A stretch of 64,000 bases of DNA from Periplaneta americana (GCF_040183065.1 NC_091131.1:15765800-15829799), one strand, 5' to 3'. Positions 22,763 through 39,274 are shown, numbered from the stretch's first letter. Translations and numbers: made by a program. The notes: a model not told the origin generated them from the letters alone.

Positions 22763-24510
22763 TGGTCATAGTACGAATTAAAGTTTTACTAGTGGCTTGT
22801 GCAGCAAATACTGCTGCAAACTAAGTTCATTGGACGTTCAAATAAAAAATTTTCAGATTTATTTTCAATAAAGAATACTTGTCTTTTTGATAGTTATTTG
22901 CTTCCATAATAATGAAACATACTCCCTCTGAATGGATTTTTTTTAGGCCAAATACTTTTCCTTGAACCTATCCAACTTCAGTTTTTGAGTTTCAACGCGA
23001 AAACGCAAGTATCAATGTCAGGACGATAGCAGTAGTTATTTCAGGTCATTGTGGATTGTAGGCAAAAGTTAAAAAAATGTCAGGTTTGCTAAGCTTTGGA
23101 ACAATAGCATTTTCGTATAGCTGCTGCATGTAGAACTTGAAAAGTAGAGCGTAAAATCATTTTATCCTACTAAGAGATCTTGCTGAAATGATCTGGAGAC
23201 TACAAAATTTTCTAGGCCTCTTATTTTATCAGTGAGTAATACCTTTTGATCTTTCCTTAGGAACTGTAATTTTTGTGCTCTCTCGAGCCAATACTGAAGA
23301 CAATGACACATATCAATACCTACACTACACCGCCATTAAGTATATGAAAAAGACCCAACCCCACTGGATTAATAAGTATAAAAATATTTGATTTTTAATA
23401 ACAATATTATTATCTTACTTAAGTTTTGTAGTTATATATAGCAGCCACTCAGTAAATTATAGAAATGAAGATCTAAATTAAGATATTCTCTACATTTACT
23501 TACATAACCACAAAACGTTTCACTTTCATGTCATCAATATAGCATCAATATTATGTTCAATTAATAAAAAAATAGATGCATCATGATATTAACTATAATA
23601 ATATTTAATTTCTAATGGTAATAATGTCATCAAACCACCTCAAGTTTCGTAGATTTGAATATCCAATACACAGCTGTACTCAGAAAATTATACACTGCAG
23701 AATCAGTTTTTAATAACAAATTGAATTGAGCTCTAAATATGTCGGCAATCTGCAGGTCATGGCCTTCGTGTAATAGCCTATTGTTTATTGTAGTGTGTGT
23801 TTTGTTCTGAAATTCAATCAAGTCGGCCGTAATTGAATAAAATTAGTTCTCAAAACTGACAACAGATGGATTTTGGAAAATAGGAAAATTATGTAGGAAA
23901 ATTACAATTTCACTGAAAACTACTACTTTTCCGAAAAACTTTAGGTTCCAAGCTTCAAAATGAGGGGCCATTTATTAAAATCCGTTCAGCCGGTTTCCCG
24001 TAATTTCCATTACCATTTCAAATTATATATATAGATTATTATTAAATTGTAACAGGACTATTATTTGAGTATTCTTTTACCTATTAAATATCACTCATTT
24101 AAATACTGAAATTGAAATATAATCAGTTATTTAAACTGCCAGTTGTTTAAAACATTGTACTTTCTTTTGGACCAAAACAAAATCACGAGTGGAAGGTAAT
24201 TATATCCTTGGAATGATTACTTCACAAACTTCTCTGTAAAGCTGATCTTGATTTCGTTCTCTTACGGCACGGATTGTAGCTACTTACCTGCAGTCTAGAG
24301 AGATCGAACCTTCGAAGTATTGTGGATTTTTTGATTAAGCTTACTTTACGTATAACTTATTACAAAAAGTCCAAAGGCCATTGGTTTATTCCTTATTTAG
24401 AAAATCTTGTGTATTGTCGGAGAAAATGCTCATTTATAGTTGCTAATCGTAACATTTTATGATCTTGAAATGTGACTGTTCATAATTTAATTTAAAAATA
24501 CAGTATACTG
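22763..24510. other. no gene; possible old transposon end near 24030
   Basis: AT-rich sequence. Bases 23985-24035 (CCGTTCAGCCGGTTTCCCG, then a (TA)n-GATTATT end) resemble the 3' end of an abundant insect repeat class, related in style to 32800-32985. I see no ORF with a motif. Confidence 0.35.
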
Positions 24511-24661
24511 TATACTTGCGGGCCAAAGCAGGGAGATGCACTAATCACCTTTATTTTTTAACTTTGCTCTAGAGAGTATGCCATTAGGAAAGTCTAAGAT
24601 AACAAAGAGGGTTTAGAATTGAATGAATTATACATCAGCTGCTTGTCTATACGGATGATGT

Positions 24662-25330
24662 AATGCAAGAGAAGACATGAGAAGAACGAGTGTAGGAATG
24701 AAGCGACTACCAGATATTAGTGATTGTGAGGACTGAATAGATAGGGCGTTGGAGAGGTTATAGCGAAGAAGAAGAGTGCTAAAAAGTGAGTGCAGAAAAG
24801 TTAGGGGTGGCAAAAGTGTAAGAAAAGGAACAGAGAAGAAAGTGTTAGTGTAAGAAGATAGGGTAAGAGTGTAATAAGATAAACTATCAAACAATGAATA
24901 CAATGATATCTGAACAAATGTGAAGTGGAATGAGAGGGAAATTGGAAGTGTAATTTAAGTGAATTAGATATTTGATGTTTTTCAATGTTTTGGATTGGGA
25001 GTAGTAGCAGGGGTACTATAACTGTAGGAGTATTATCGAAATAAATATATGGATAGGGGTAATAAAATAGGAAATTTAGGAATGGAAGGGAAACAGTCTA
25101 GGTAGTAGGGAGAGAATAGAAGAGGATAGAGGGGGAAGGACATATAGCAATTCAGTCATAATAGAACATTAGAAAGCAATCAAGAAATTCTCGGCAAAGA
25201 ATACCTTAATAGAAAAGAGTTATATGTATTAAAGGGATGGTGGATCGAAAAACAGAAATGTGAAGGTCCACCATAACTGTGAATTGTAAAGTTGAATGAC
25301 AAATAAATATCAATATCAATATCAATATCA
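24662..25330 (+). mobile_element. LINE 3' end inserted in the RTE LINE, (ATATCA)n tail
   Basis: Flanked by ATACGGATGATGT (24649-24661, 25331-25343), a perfect 13-bp duplication that falls inside the host LINE's YADD codons. The insert ends in AATAAATATCA-(ATATCA)n. It is non-coding as far as I can see, so probably the 3' UTR of an unidentified LINE. Confidence 0.85.
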
Positions 25331-25860
25331 ATACGGATGATGTGAATATGTTAAGAGAAAATCCACAAACTATTAGGGAAAACACGGGAATTTTACTTGA
25401 AGGAAATAAAAATATAGGTTTGGAAGTAAATCCCGAAAAAAAAGTATATGATTATGTCTCGTGACCAGAATATTGTACGAAATGGAAATATAACAATTGG
25501 AAATTTATCTTTTGAAGAGGTGGAAAAATTCAAATATCTTGGAGCAACAGTAACAAATATAAATGACACTCGGGAGGAAATTAAACGGCGGAATAAATAT
25601 GGGAAATGTCTGTTATTATTCGGTTGAGAAGCTTTTGTCATTCAGCCTGCTCTCAAAAAATCTGAAAGTTAGAATTCATAAAACAGTTATATTACCGGTT
25701 GTTCTGTATGGTTGTGAAACTTGTATTGTCACTTTGAGAGAGGAACAGAGGTTAAGGATGTTTGACAATAAGTTGCTTAGGAAAATATCTGGGGCTAAGA
25801 GAATGAAATTACAGGAGAATGGAGAAACTTACACAATGCAGAACTGCCCGCATTGTATTC

Positions 25861-26317
<457 letters not shown>

Positions 26318-26605
26318 ATTGTATCCTTCACTTGACATAATTAGGAATATTAAATCCAGACGTTTGAGTTGGGCATGGCGTGTAGCAAGTATGGGCGAAT
26401 CCAGTAATGCATATAGAGTGTTTGTTGGGAGGCTGGAGGGAAAGAGATTTTTCGGGAGGCCGAGATGTAGGTGGGAGGATAATATTAAAATGGATTTGAG
26501 AGAGGTGGAATATGATGATAGAGACTGGATTAATCTTGCTCAGGGTAGGGATCGATGGCGGGCTTATATGAGGGCGACAATGAACCTCCGAGTTTCATAA
26601 AAGCC

Positions 26606-27165
26606 ATAAGTAAGTTAGTAAATGCAGTATATATAGTTTACTTTTGCTCACATCTTAAATTATAATTAGTACGTAATGCATTTAGAGTAGCAACCGTATG
26701 CATTATTGTTTAAAGTAGCTGCTTGCAATAATTAGATTCGATGCTTAGTTACAGCTTGTGCTAAACGTCAATTAATTGGAAATATAGGCCTAATTATAAA
26801 ATAAATATGTATTTGCAGTGGAGAGTTATTTATAAATCTTGGGCTTGAGCAGTGATCAAAAGTCAAATGAGGATACAAGTAAGTAACTTTGTTAAGTCAT
26901 ATTATCTGTTTCAAGTTGCATGTCATAAGCAAGCAGTTTGTGGCTAGTACAAGTGTGTGTCGTATAAAATGAATGATAACTGAAAATTATTTTCGTACGG
27001 AATAAGCAAGTCATAATTATCTGCGATGTGCGAAAGCAATCGTCATTCCTATTGGCTTATCGATAATAAATGAATAGGCAAAAACTTCCAAAACGTAATA
27101 TAATTTATTGACGGACGGCATTTTACAGGGACATCATTTTATTTTTACTTCAATTTTTATTGTAC
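26606..27165. other. no recognisable gene
   Basis: AT-rich spacer without supported features. Confidence 0.45.
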
Positions 27166-27169
27166 CTGA

Positions 27170-27640
27170 TTTTTTGTATGTACTTCACTCCCACCCCTTC
27201 TACTAATGAAGTTCAACCGTCCTCCACACAGATCCAAGACCGCATATACAGTCATAGTAGCCTTACGGTCATAGTAAACAGTACGTTCAAAAAATATGTT
27301 CGCGTTTTCCAGTGACGAAAGAGCTTTCAATATTGCATCATTTTCGCACAGGTACTGTCGTCCATTTGTCTACGTCGCATTCCGGTTTTCCCTACCTGCT
27401 TCTATTCGCCTCTCTGTAAAGGCTAGTGCCTGGGCTGTCTTAGCTCTTTTCTGAGAACTTTAATTTCTGTTAGGAATGGACGTCTATGTAATATTATACC
27501 CATACAACTGTTTAAAATAACTTAAGTAAAAGGGCCTCGTTAAATAATTAACTGTCACGTGATTTACCCCCTTTCTACGATCATGCGACATAACCACTTG
27601 GACGGACAGTAGATAGCATGTGTGAGTAATTTTTATCTTT
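27170..27640 (+). repeat. dispersed repeat, unclassified
   Basis: Bases 27490-27610 match, inverted, 41285-41400 (shared GGGCCTCGTTAA, AACTGTCACGTGATTT, and CGACATAA/TTATGTCG). The block also contains GTACGTTCAAAAAATATG and GACGAAAGAGCTTTCAATATT, wording I recall from transposon-derived repeats in several insects. Limits are approximate. Confidence 0.5.
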
Positions 27641-28177
27641 TCGGATCGGGCAGAAGTGAAGATTGAATTTAGAGTACGTAAGGTACTCTTTTATAGAGTA
27701 GGTACAGAATTATTTCAATATGAGTTACTAGTACGAAGGACGAAACTGGTAATTGGAATTACACACATTAGAACTGAAGCCTGTATCGAAATGAACGGCC
27801 ACCATTTGAAAAATGTGTTTAAATATCCATATTATGATTATTTTTAAATTAAACTTCATTCTCTATAGTGTACGCTAATGTACTGTAGACAGTATAATAT
27901 ACACTACATAATGAATACGTCCATATGGACAGTTCAGTTCGTGAGTAAGAACACTCATTGTTAATACTGTACTGTATTTTGATTAAACAAAAACCTAATG
28001 AAAATTATCAAACTCAAAAGCGTGATATTTCCTAGTTTACGTAAATGGATGAACTACTTTTCTTCCCTCCTATACCTAGTAAAGTGATTTGTTTGTATAT
28101 TACGCCAGTATCATCGAAATCCAGTCGTGGAAGAGGGTAGCAAACGGTGTTTCCGGTTCTTAACCGTTAATCCAAAG

Positions 28178-28812
28178 GTATACTTACTGGCTTTTAAGGA
28201 ACCCGGAAGTTCATTGCCGCCCTCATATAAGCCCGCCATTGATCCCTATCCTGAGCAAGATTAATCCAGTCTCTACCATCATATCCTACCTCCCTCAAAT
28301 CCATTTTAATATTATCTTCCCATCTACGTCTCGGCCTCCCCAAAGGTCTTTTTCCCGCCGGCCTCCCAACTAACACTCTATATGCATTTCTGGATTCGCC
28401 CATACCTGCTACATGCCCTGCCCTTCTCAAACGTCTGGATTTAATGTTCCTAATTATGTCAGGTGAAGAATACAATGCGTGCAGCTCTGCGTTATGTAAC
28501 TTTCTCCATTCTCCTGTAACTTCATCCCTCTTAGCCCCAAATATTTTCCTAAGAACCTTATTCTCAAACACCCTTAATCTGTATTCCTCTCTCAAAGTGA
28601 GAGTTCCAATTTCACAACCATACAGAACAACCGGTAATATAACTGTTTTATAAATTCTAACTTTCAGATTTTTTGACAGCAGACTAAATGGCAAAAGCTT
28701 CTCAAACGAATAATAACAGGCATTTGCCATATTTATTCTGCGTTTAATTTCCTCCCGAGTGTCATTTATATTTGTTACTGTTGCTCCAAGATATTTGAAT
28801 TTTTCCAGGTTA
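28178..28812 (-). mobile_element. RTE-like LINE 3' end
   Basis: A 178-codon frame (28194-28730) reads YYSFEKLLPFSLLSKNLKVR, PVVLYGCEIGTLTLREEYRL, RRAGHVAGMGESRNAYRVLV, GRPAGKRPLGRPRRRWEDN and ends MNFRVP. The + strand neighbour 'acttactgg' is the start of its (AAGT)n tail. Nearly open, so young; 5'-truncated at about 28812. Confidence 0.92.
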
Positions 28813-29750
28813 ATATTAGAAATGTTAATACAAATAAAATGATGTCCCTGTAGTTCACTAACAACTTTATATCATCATTATACACCACATTTACAGAATA
28901 TAACACATTTATAACCTGTAGTATTAAAGACGACACTTTTCTTCATTAACTAAATCACATAAGTTCATTACATTGAATAATATTATATCATTCGTTTCGA
29001 ACGATTCGCAATCTTCTATCTTAATATGAGTTCGTCGTGATAGGAGTAACAGTAATGGAAACGTCTGAAAGACGACAAGAGGGAATAAAAAGCCAGTATA
29101 CATGGAAAAAGAAGTATTATAGTATTATCTGCGATAGCAATACGTCGAGATTTTTTTGACGTATGACATTAATATGTGACGTTTGATCATTTATAATTAC
29201 CCAATATTGGAATATAGTTACTCCTATTATATAAGTCTTATTGCAGACCATCAGTGTCCATTACGTAATTCACGACTCACTCTGTAGTCACTATGCAACG
29301 TGCAATGTAACTTCCCCTCTACTCTTCCGCGTCCCCGTGAAGCTAGATTATGCATCATCCATTATTAACTATAACTAGAAGACGAACGCAGTGACGGTAG
29401 TGAAGAATATCAAAAGTATTTCTATGTCAAAGACTTTAACCTCTAGATTTTAATGCGCGATAACATATTCAGAATTGCTACTTTCGGGAGAGAAGTAAAG
29501 CTGTGGGTAAGGTGTCGTAGATTTACGGCGCGTAAAATCCTTGTCCCTGATAGAACACTGCAAGCAAAAGTTGTCGGCTATTTTTTTCCGATGTAGAATT
29601 TTGATTCTTAATAACTTCTGGAGTTAGAGCGTCATTAAATGCAATATTACAGCTATTACTTCTTCTCCTTCTAAAACAAAAGACAGTGGGGCAGAATTCA
29701 CATAATCTTTGGTTGGTTTCGCATTTGTAGTGTCGATGATAATGTACTTT
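28813..29750. other. no recognisable gene
   Basis: AT-rich sequence; a short TTA-rich run lies at 29757-29800. Confidence 0.45.
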
Positions 29751-30130
29751 GTTGTTGTTATTATTATTATAACTATTATTATTATTACTTTATTATTATT
29801 ACTAGCCGTACCCGTGCGCTCCGCTGCACCCGTTAGAAATAAATATAAAGTAATTACATAATTAAAATAGGACGTTTGATCCAGGGAACATTCGTGTTTG
29901 ATAGAAGGATAAATCGTTTAATATGTTACTTAATTTAAATTGTATTTAAATACTTAAAATGCGGTCATTTTGGTCCATAGACACTCATTTGATGCAATGA
30001 CAATTCTTTTAACATGTTTCTTAATTGTTATTACATGCAACCATAGTTTAATGAAGATTGACATATAATTTAGTTTAAATGTGTATACTTTATATAACTT
30101 ACTATATGTTTCAGAAGTTACTGTAATAAC

Positions 30131-32327
<2,197 letters not shown>

Positions 32328-33171
32328 GTAATAACATTGTAGAATTATGTCCATCTAGAGAAACTACTCTTTCCAATGGTGAAATAATAATTAAACAATT
32401 AATTAGCTTCCGATATTACTTCATACAAACACAGAAACATTCTCTTAGGCTATGTTTAATAGCTTTCCATTGTTGTTGTCCAAGGCCCCCTTTAGACGAA
32501 GTCATTTGTTTTTATTTCAGTACAGCGCCTTAGATGGCGTTGTTATTGTAATTTTAAAACTCATTTATCTCATTAAATATCAGTCCTATCAAAATTGTGT
32601 ATAGAATAAAACTTATCAGAAATTATTTTTAAAGAAACTTTTGTTATGTAATATTTTTCATGAAAATTAATAATAAGCGAGATATTTCGATTTATTTAAT
32701 TCAGGCCCCCTTATAATCCCCCTTTTAAATAAAGTGTTTTGAATGCCATATAGCGTAAAATCTAAGGTACAACGAACTTAATTTATATTCCAATTTTCAT
32801 ATAAATCGGTTCAGTCAATATCGCGTGAAAAGGTAACTAACATCCAGACAGACAGACATACGAACAAAAATAAAAAAAAGCGATTTTCGGTTTCAGGATG
32901 ATTAATTATACATGTTAACACCAATTATTTTTGGAAAATCGAAAATTACCAGAAAAAGTTTGGCTACAGATTTATTACTAATATAGATTACTTTTATTTT
33001 TATTATACATTCAGTAATTGATGCATGCAATAATAATAGTAATGAATTATGCAAAATGTTATTGAAGCAAGGAAAAACAAGAGTTCATATTGTAAGATAA
33101 ATATATAAAATACAAACGTTTTGAACAAGTATGTTAAAATAAATATGTCAGCATTTTTACATACACAGTCA

Positions 33172-33685
33172 ATGGGATGCGTGCTTTTATCATCCAGTCT
33201 GCTGTCAAAAAATCTGAAAGTTAGAATTTATAAAACAGTTATATTACCGGTTGTTCTCTATGGCTGTGAAACTTGGACTTTCACTTTGAGAGAGGAACAG
33301 AGACTACGGGTGTTTGAGAATGAGGTTCTTAGAAAAAATTTGGGGCTAAGAAGGAAGAAGTTACAGGAGAATGGAGAAAGTTACACAACGCAGAACTTCA
33401 CGCATTGTATTCTTCACCTGACATAATTAGGAACATTAAATCCAGACGTTTGAGATGGGCAGGGCATGTAGCACGTATGGGCGAATCCAGAAATGCATAT
33501 AGAGTGTTAGTTGGGAGGCCGGAGGGAAAAAGACCTTTGGGGAGGCCGAGATGTAGATGGGAAGATAATATTAAAATGGATTTGAGGGAGGTGGGATATG
33601 ATGATAGGGACTGGATTAATCTTGCTCAGGACCAATGGCGGGCTTATGTGAGGGCGGCAATGAACCTCCGGGTTCCTTAAAAGCC

Positions 33686-33760
<75 letters not shown>

Positions 33761-33761
33761 G
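33172..33761 (+). mobile_element. RTE-like LINE 3' end with (AAGT)n tail
   Basis: Two frames together cover SSLLSKNLKVRIYKTVILPV, VLYGCETWTFTLREEQRL, then (33405-33680) RRLRWAGHVARMGESRNAYR, GRPEGKRPLGRPRCRWEDN and MNLRVP. A small frame change lies near 33400. The stop is followed by 'aagccag' and about 18 AAGT units (33688-33761): a microsatellite grown from the LINE tail. Confidence 0.92.
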
Positions 33762-33959
33762 ATGTGTACACCTTGAGACAATTCCGCATACCCCCAGAAG
33801 TACGCGTAGCATAGGTTGAATACCACTGATTTAAAGGACAAGGACACAAAAGCACTTTTCAAAATATTTGAGTTACACATAGGAAAGTGAAGTTAAAATT
33901 CCCCCTTTTTCATTGCAGAAAGATTATATGTGTTACTCAAATAGGTGCTGTATTATGAG

Positions 33960-34166
33960 GCGTAAATTCAAATTCAAATTCAAATTTATTTACAATTTAC
34001 ATTTTAAATGAATACATATGAATAGATACCCGAAATGATCTTATGCTCGTGCTCGGGTACAGTCCAGTAGTCTACATAAATTTTACAGAGATGAAATAAT
34101 AATGCTGATGATAATAATAGAATAATCGTGTCGGAGATGATACAAAGATAGTAATGCAAAATAATT

Positions 34167-34225
<59 letters not shown>

Positions 34226-34330
34226 TTAGTGGTAAAACAAAAATATTTACAATAATAAAATAAATACTAAGACGGATAAAATAAAATATAAAACCACTAG
34301 TGAGAGTTAACACAACTTAAACAAGCATAT
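33960..34330 (-). mobile_element. LINE 3' untranslated remnant with (ATT)n
   Basis: On the minus strand the segment reads through GGACTGTACCCGAGCACGAGC and ends in repeated AATTTG/AAATTTGAATTTG, a LINE-like tail. An (AAT)n run (34165-34226) lies inside. The poly-Leu/poly-Asn ORFs over it are not genes. Confidence 0.5.
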
Positions 34331-34997
34331 AATAACCGGAAAAAAAATGACGAACTCGAAAATCAACAGAAAAGTTCGCTGTATAACAGACGACAGCAAC
34401 CGCCGTATTGACATTGTGTTATGCATTAATGGTAGTAAGGGGGAGCCGAAAGTCTACGTAACTGCCGTTCTCTTCGAATCATCTCGTACAATCATGGGAA
34501 GTTAATGCTGCAAAAACAAAATAGTCTACGAGTCAAACTGTTCATTATTACAGGATAAATACAAATAATACTGAAATACATTAATCAAGTTTCAGTTATA
34601 GATCTCTCCTTTTGTGCAAGAGGTATCATATCAAAATATTTTATGAATGGCGGGGAAAATATAAATTTCAAAAACTCTCTAGTGACAGAGATAGTGACGA
34701 GTACAATCAAGTGTATCTGTGGCGATGCTAAGAAATCATTTATTGGAGATATAAACTGTTATTAATTAAGAAAATGATCTATTTTTATTTATTACAATGT
34801 TTTATCTTATAGGTTACATGCATCAGATAAATACAATAAAAATTAGTACCATATAATACTAAGAAAGAACTACTTCACCAATCAGCTCTTTGGTTTGGAG
34901 CACAAGGGATATGATGCAGTTATATTCATTTTGCTCAATTATTTCTATTAAGATGTTACATGACTGCAGTCTATTTCTGATATTTGGATGAATGATG
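34331..34997. other. no recognisable gene
   Basis: AT-rich spacer without supported features. Confidence 0.45.
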
Positions 34998-35005
34998 CCC
35001 TAGAA

Positions 35006-35188
35006 CAGTGGTCGTCAGCACTCGCTGAAATGTGCAAAGGGTACGCGGTGCTGTCCCGTGTGCACTGTCGTGCAACAGGGAGAGATAGAGAGCATACCCG
35101 CTAGCAGCTACGGAGTGCATCCTAGTGCACTGCGTTTTCCGTGGTTAAGAGAGACTGGCCCTAGCGTGCTCTGTGCTGACGACCCCTA
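35006..35188. mobile_element. short hAT-like MITE (183 bp)
   Basis: Left end CAGTGGTCGTCAGCAC; right end, inverted, TAGGGGTCGTCAGCAC. Flanks CCCTAGAA and CAGTAGAA match at 6 of 8 positions. Unusually GC-rich for the area. Confidence 0.6.
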
Positions 35189-35198
35189 CAGTAGAACC

Positions 35199-35402
35199 TT
35201 AGATCGTCGTAGTGTTGCCTACTAAACGGATGTACAGGCAGCAATAAGACGTTGCTACAAATGCTCTGGTGTTGTTGGAACATTTCGATAGACAGCATCC
35301 ATGACCACTCCCCAAAGAAGAAAATGTAGTGACGTATGTCAGAAGAACGAGCAGGCCAACTAACTGATTTATCACGTCCAATCCACTTACTACGTTATTT
35401 TC
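35199..35402 (-). mobile_element. mariner-like transposase C-terminal fragment
   Basis: On the minus strand WIGRDKSVSWPARSSDI and then, one frame over, GVVMDAVYRNVPTTPEHL and QRLIAACTSV. This order (…WPARSPDLTPLDFFLWG…, then the helix before the C-terminus) is that of the last catalytic block of mariner-like transposases common in insects. Frameshifted and truncated; the CR1-like LINE begins just beyond it. Confidence 0.75.
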
Positions 35403-35439
35403 GGCCCAGATCATGGCAGGCTCTTAAGGCCTTATGTAC

Positions 35440-36230
35440 TGGGCATCGGTCATTCTCGTACCATATAACCATACAGCGAGTTCAGAATATGTGCGTCAGA
35501 TACGTATGCAACATCCGACGATATGATCACATATCACCGTCCTTCGCAAGTCTTTCGTGGCTCCGACTTAAAGAACGTAGAACTTTACAGTCTTTGTCTT
35601 TACTCTTTCGAATCCTGCACACCTCAACACCAAATTACCTTTCGTCTCGTTTCTCTTATCTACACTCTAACCACGATGTAAATACCAGATCACTTATCTG
35701 TGGCGCGCTAAGTATACCTCTTCATAGAACATCTCGTTATTCATCATCTTTTACAGTATGCACCTCGCGGCAATGGAATTCCCTGTCACAAAGTATTAGG
35801 GGCTGCAAGACAATAAACACTTTTAAATACAGCTTAAAAGATAACCTTCTTAGTATTTCACTCCAATCATACTGACTTAAACTATCACTGACTACATTTT
35901 TACTTCTTCCTTTAGACATGCATCCTGATAGTGCTGTATTTTCAAAATTGTCTCATAATAATCTCTTTCTATTATGTAACATTATTTGAAATATATTAAC
36001 ATTCTTTGTATTTTAGCTTAATTCTGCTACATAGTTTGTATTTCATTGTTTAATTAATAGTTGATTGTATTTTTCTGCCTAATTCTTAAATAACTCTTGT
36101 ATACATGTAACTCTTACCTAAATCAAATTGTTGAATTCTTTGTAAGTTCATGCATATGTATGTATACTTTTTACTGGTTGAGTGGAAGAGAAGGCCTTAC
36201 GGCCTTAACTCTGCCAGCTAAAATAAATTA

Positions 36231-36288
<58 letters not shown>

Positions 36289-36301
36289 TATTATTATTAT
36301 T
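35440..36301 (+). mobile_element. CR1/Jockey-like LINE 3' end with (ATT)n tail
   Basis: The frame to 35875 reads ITIQRVQNMCVRYVCNIRRY, LSWLRLKERRTLQSLSLLFR, IPLHRTSRYSSSF, QWNSLSQSIR: the RT thumb and C-terminus of CR1/Jockey-group LINEs. The 3' UTR ends GGCCTTACGGCCTTAACTC, TGCCAGCTAAAATAAATTATC and then about 25 ATT units (36228-36301). The same UTR end occurs at 52736 and, inverted, at 39290. Confidence 0.9.
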
Positions 36302-36872
36302 CTGTTTCTCAAGGGTACCGGTATGGCCTTCAAAAGATCCGGGAAAATGGTTCTTAAGAATCTGGTATATCATCTGCCATTTAGGGTACCATTTATGAAA
36401 CAAGTTCCAATGATGGTATTGCATTGCTACAAAGTGTCACTTCGGACATTCAGTATGTACACTATGAGTTCCATATTTTTTGCACCTCTCAGTGTTTTGT
36501 TTATTAGAATGGTACATTGTGATACATTTTGAACAAGCCTTGATGTGGTTAAATAATTAATTGAATAAAATGTCATTGGTACCTTTAAAAATGAAGTCAT
36601 CACTCGTACCTTCCTAACGAACAAAGTTACAAGAAAGATATGCCCATAGTATTAATTCCCCATTGTACTTAGACAACTTTTGTTTGGCGACTGAGATGAA
36701 GCATTATTTTGGGGAAGGAAAATAAATGAGGTATTCTGTATGTTTAAAAAACTTCAACTTTTTTCATACTCGTGAGATTGTTTGAATTTTTATTGTATTT
36801 TGTAAATTACACATTACATTTTTACACTTAGTGAACCTTTATGTAATCTGCAATAGTACATTATGCAACGAG

Positions 36873-36967
36873 CCTATAATGGTAGTAATTAAGACGCGAG
36901 TATGTTTATGAAGCGAGCGCAAGCGAGTTTCATAATTTTCATACGAGCGTCTTAATTACCATTATAG
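36873..36967. repeat. hairpin-forming inverted repeat
   Basis: TATAATGGTAGTAATTAAGACGC is repeated inverted as GCGTCTTAATTACCATTATA around a 40-bp centre, with an inner GAAGCGAGCGCAAGCGAGTTTC. Either a small MITE or one end of a larger element extending to the right. The 330 bases on the left (36540-36870) show nothing else. Confidence 0.55.
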
Positions 36968-38400
36968 TCAAGTTTCATACGACTTTTTATGCTCGACCAT
37001 ATTTATAACTTGAAATTATTCATAAGTATTCATGTTATTCTTATCTGACTGAGGAGCGGAACTGACCTTGTGCAATACCTCGTAAATTGTGAGATGTGCG
37101 CAGACGCGAATGTATTGATTTTTTCAGAGAAACAAATGTCCACATTGACCTTGATATAATCTAGAGAGTAAAATAAACATTAATCTTGATATAACCTTGA
37201 AATTGAATTAGTCATTGAAAAACGAGATGACAAATTGAATTTATTTGAATATTATTTACAATTAACACTTATTATTATAGTAACAGAACTGACTTTATTT
37301 CAAATATACTGTAGGTGATTTATTGATTTATTGTTGTCTTTCGTTTGCATATCCGAGAATAATCTGTACTTGCTCTTTCATATTGCTACAATGGTATTTT
37401 CTGATTGGTGGAACACCCGAACTTTAATGAATAGGTGTACCTCTTAACCTTAAACTCATTTTCGTTAACATTAAGTTTATGCCACTTAAATCCCTTGTGC
37501 TCTAGACCTCTCAATTTCCATCTTGTGTGTCAACTTATTTCCCGTTTTGTAATTATCGTTTTTGAGTTATTTTCTCTGCTTGCTTAAATTCTATTAAACT
37601 AAGGGGTTTATTTGATTTTTACTTCACGCTCAGTAAATACAATACATTTAAAATCATAACTTTATTTATTCGAGTATAATTGGACATAAATAAATATAAA
37701 ATTAAATACATCATAACTATTACGTTACTTGAAATATCATTATTTAGAAATTTAACATGTTATTTTAAGTTAATTAATTTTATAATACTTATTGTTAGTG
37801 TTAAGATTGTTCAGTTTCCGTGACAACTCAATTTCGTCAGCCATCTTCTTCTGCTGCTGCTGCTGGCGCTGCCTTCAGTTATTGGACACTGTGGACGCGT
37901 AAAGTTCTCAATTGCTGAATATGTGGCAGAGCCAATAGTTTCCTTAACTTTGAGTACCGAATACATAATTGTAGACCTAAACCTTATGCACAAGACCTGG
38001 TATTGTTTTATTATCTCTGAACTACAAAGGAACATTACAATTGCTCGAATCAGTTCTGAAAAGTTTTTCAGACTCGATCCTGTACTGGAGAAAATTTTAG
38101 TTTAGATCCTTGTTCCGCTTAAGATACTTACCTATCTAACTTTGGTGCAGTTTTTATCTAATTTTTTAAAACTCTATTTTATCCCCTTATTACTTGACAC
38201 ACAATTAATAAATTTTCACACAAAATAAATCCCTCTAATATTTCTGTTTGCAGGAGGACAATTTTTAAAGCGAAAACTGAAATTTGTTTTAGTCCTTGGT
38301 CCACAGTTTTATGTTAGAAAAAATTTATTTCAAAAACCATGTTGGGTCCGATAAGCTATACAAATTATCAAGGTTTTTATTATCTTAGAAAGCATGATGG
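36968..38400. other. no recognisable gene
   Basis: AT-rich. A short (CTG)n-like run at 37850-37870 and a possible MITE remnant near 37388 ('ctacaatggta') are all I can see. Confidence 0.4.
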
Positions 38401-38546
38401 AAGATATTCAGATAGTCGATACAATATGATATAATATAATATTGTTTTATTTGATGTTCGGTCTAATTGACATATCACAATTTAAAAAAATTAATGACAT
38501 TTACAGATGTAAATGATCATTGGTATTATGAAACTTAAGCAAACTT

Positions 38547-38569
38547 TTTCGCCCTTCGGACATCATCAG
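38547..38569 (-). ncRNA. hammerhead-ribozyme-like motif
   Basis: On the minus strand CTGATGA, then T, a GTCC-GAA-GGGC stem-loop, then GAAA. This matches the hammerhead core CUGANGA-stem II-GAAA. I cannot show the cleavage site or stems I and III, so activity is unproved. Confidence 0.4.
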
Positions 38570-39224
38570 GCATTTTTTATACAATATCTTGTATATTTTA
38601 TGTCTTGTTATGGAATCTGTACAAACTAATTAAAACACAACCTATAATATAATGCTGAACCAACTATTTGAGATAAAATTGTGATGATTAACGATCTAAA
38701 ATATAAAATACAGGTATAAAATTTAATATATAAATAAAATTGTAGCATACCTGTCTGTCTTATATTTAAATTATGGCATATGACGCATCGCAACTAGCTC
38801 AGCCATAATTTAACGTAAGTATGTTCATACAATTATCATAATTTCTCGTATCTAACGCCTTATACATTTGGTACTTACGCTTCGTTACGGATAAAACCCA
38901 ATCCCACAAAACTGATTCAGTGAAATTGTCGTCATGATAACCCAGTGCTACACACGCGTTCTTAAATGTGAGTATTCCGATCACAATTTTATCGTTTGTA
39001 TTATACAAGATTTTCCATCCAAAATTGATTAGAATAATCAATACATTTCAGAATACTTCACTAAAAAACGAGTGATGTACCAGGGACCAAGACTCGCAAC
39101 AAATATCCAACTAATGGAAGCTATTATGAAGTTTAAAGAGGAACCAAATACTTAGTTTTATCATGTTTGCATTTTCATATGTCATTATTTAAATATGAGA
39201 TAGACATGTCAGCTACAATTTTAT

Positions 39225-39227
<3 letters not shown>

Positions 39228-39274
<47 letters not shown>

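Noticed and set aside
27656-27847. 63-codon frame after the dispersed repeat
   Set aside because: No signal peptide, domain or homologous second copy.
33507-33880. Leu-Thr-Tyr repeat protein
   Set aside because: Frame through the (AAGT)n tail of an RTE-like LINE.
34083-34313. Poly-Leu membrane protein
   Set aside because: Translation of an (AAT)n microsatellite. The same holds for poly-Tyr, poly-Asn and Gln-Ser-Ile-Asn frames at 36097, 48619, 53387 and 25563.
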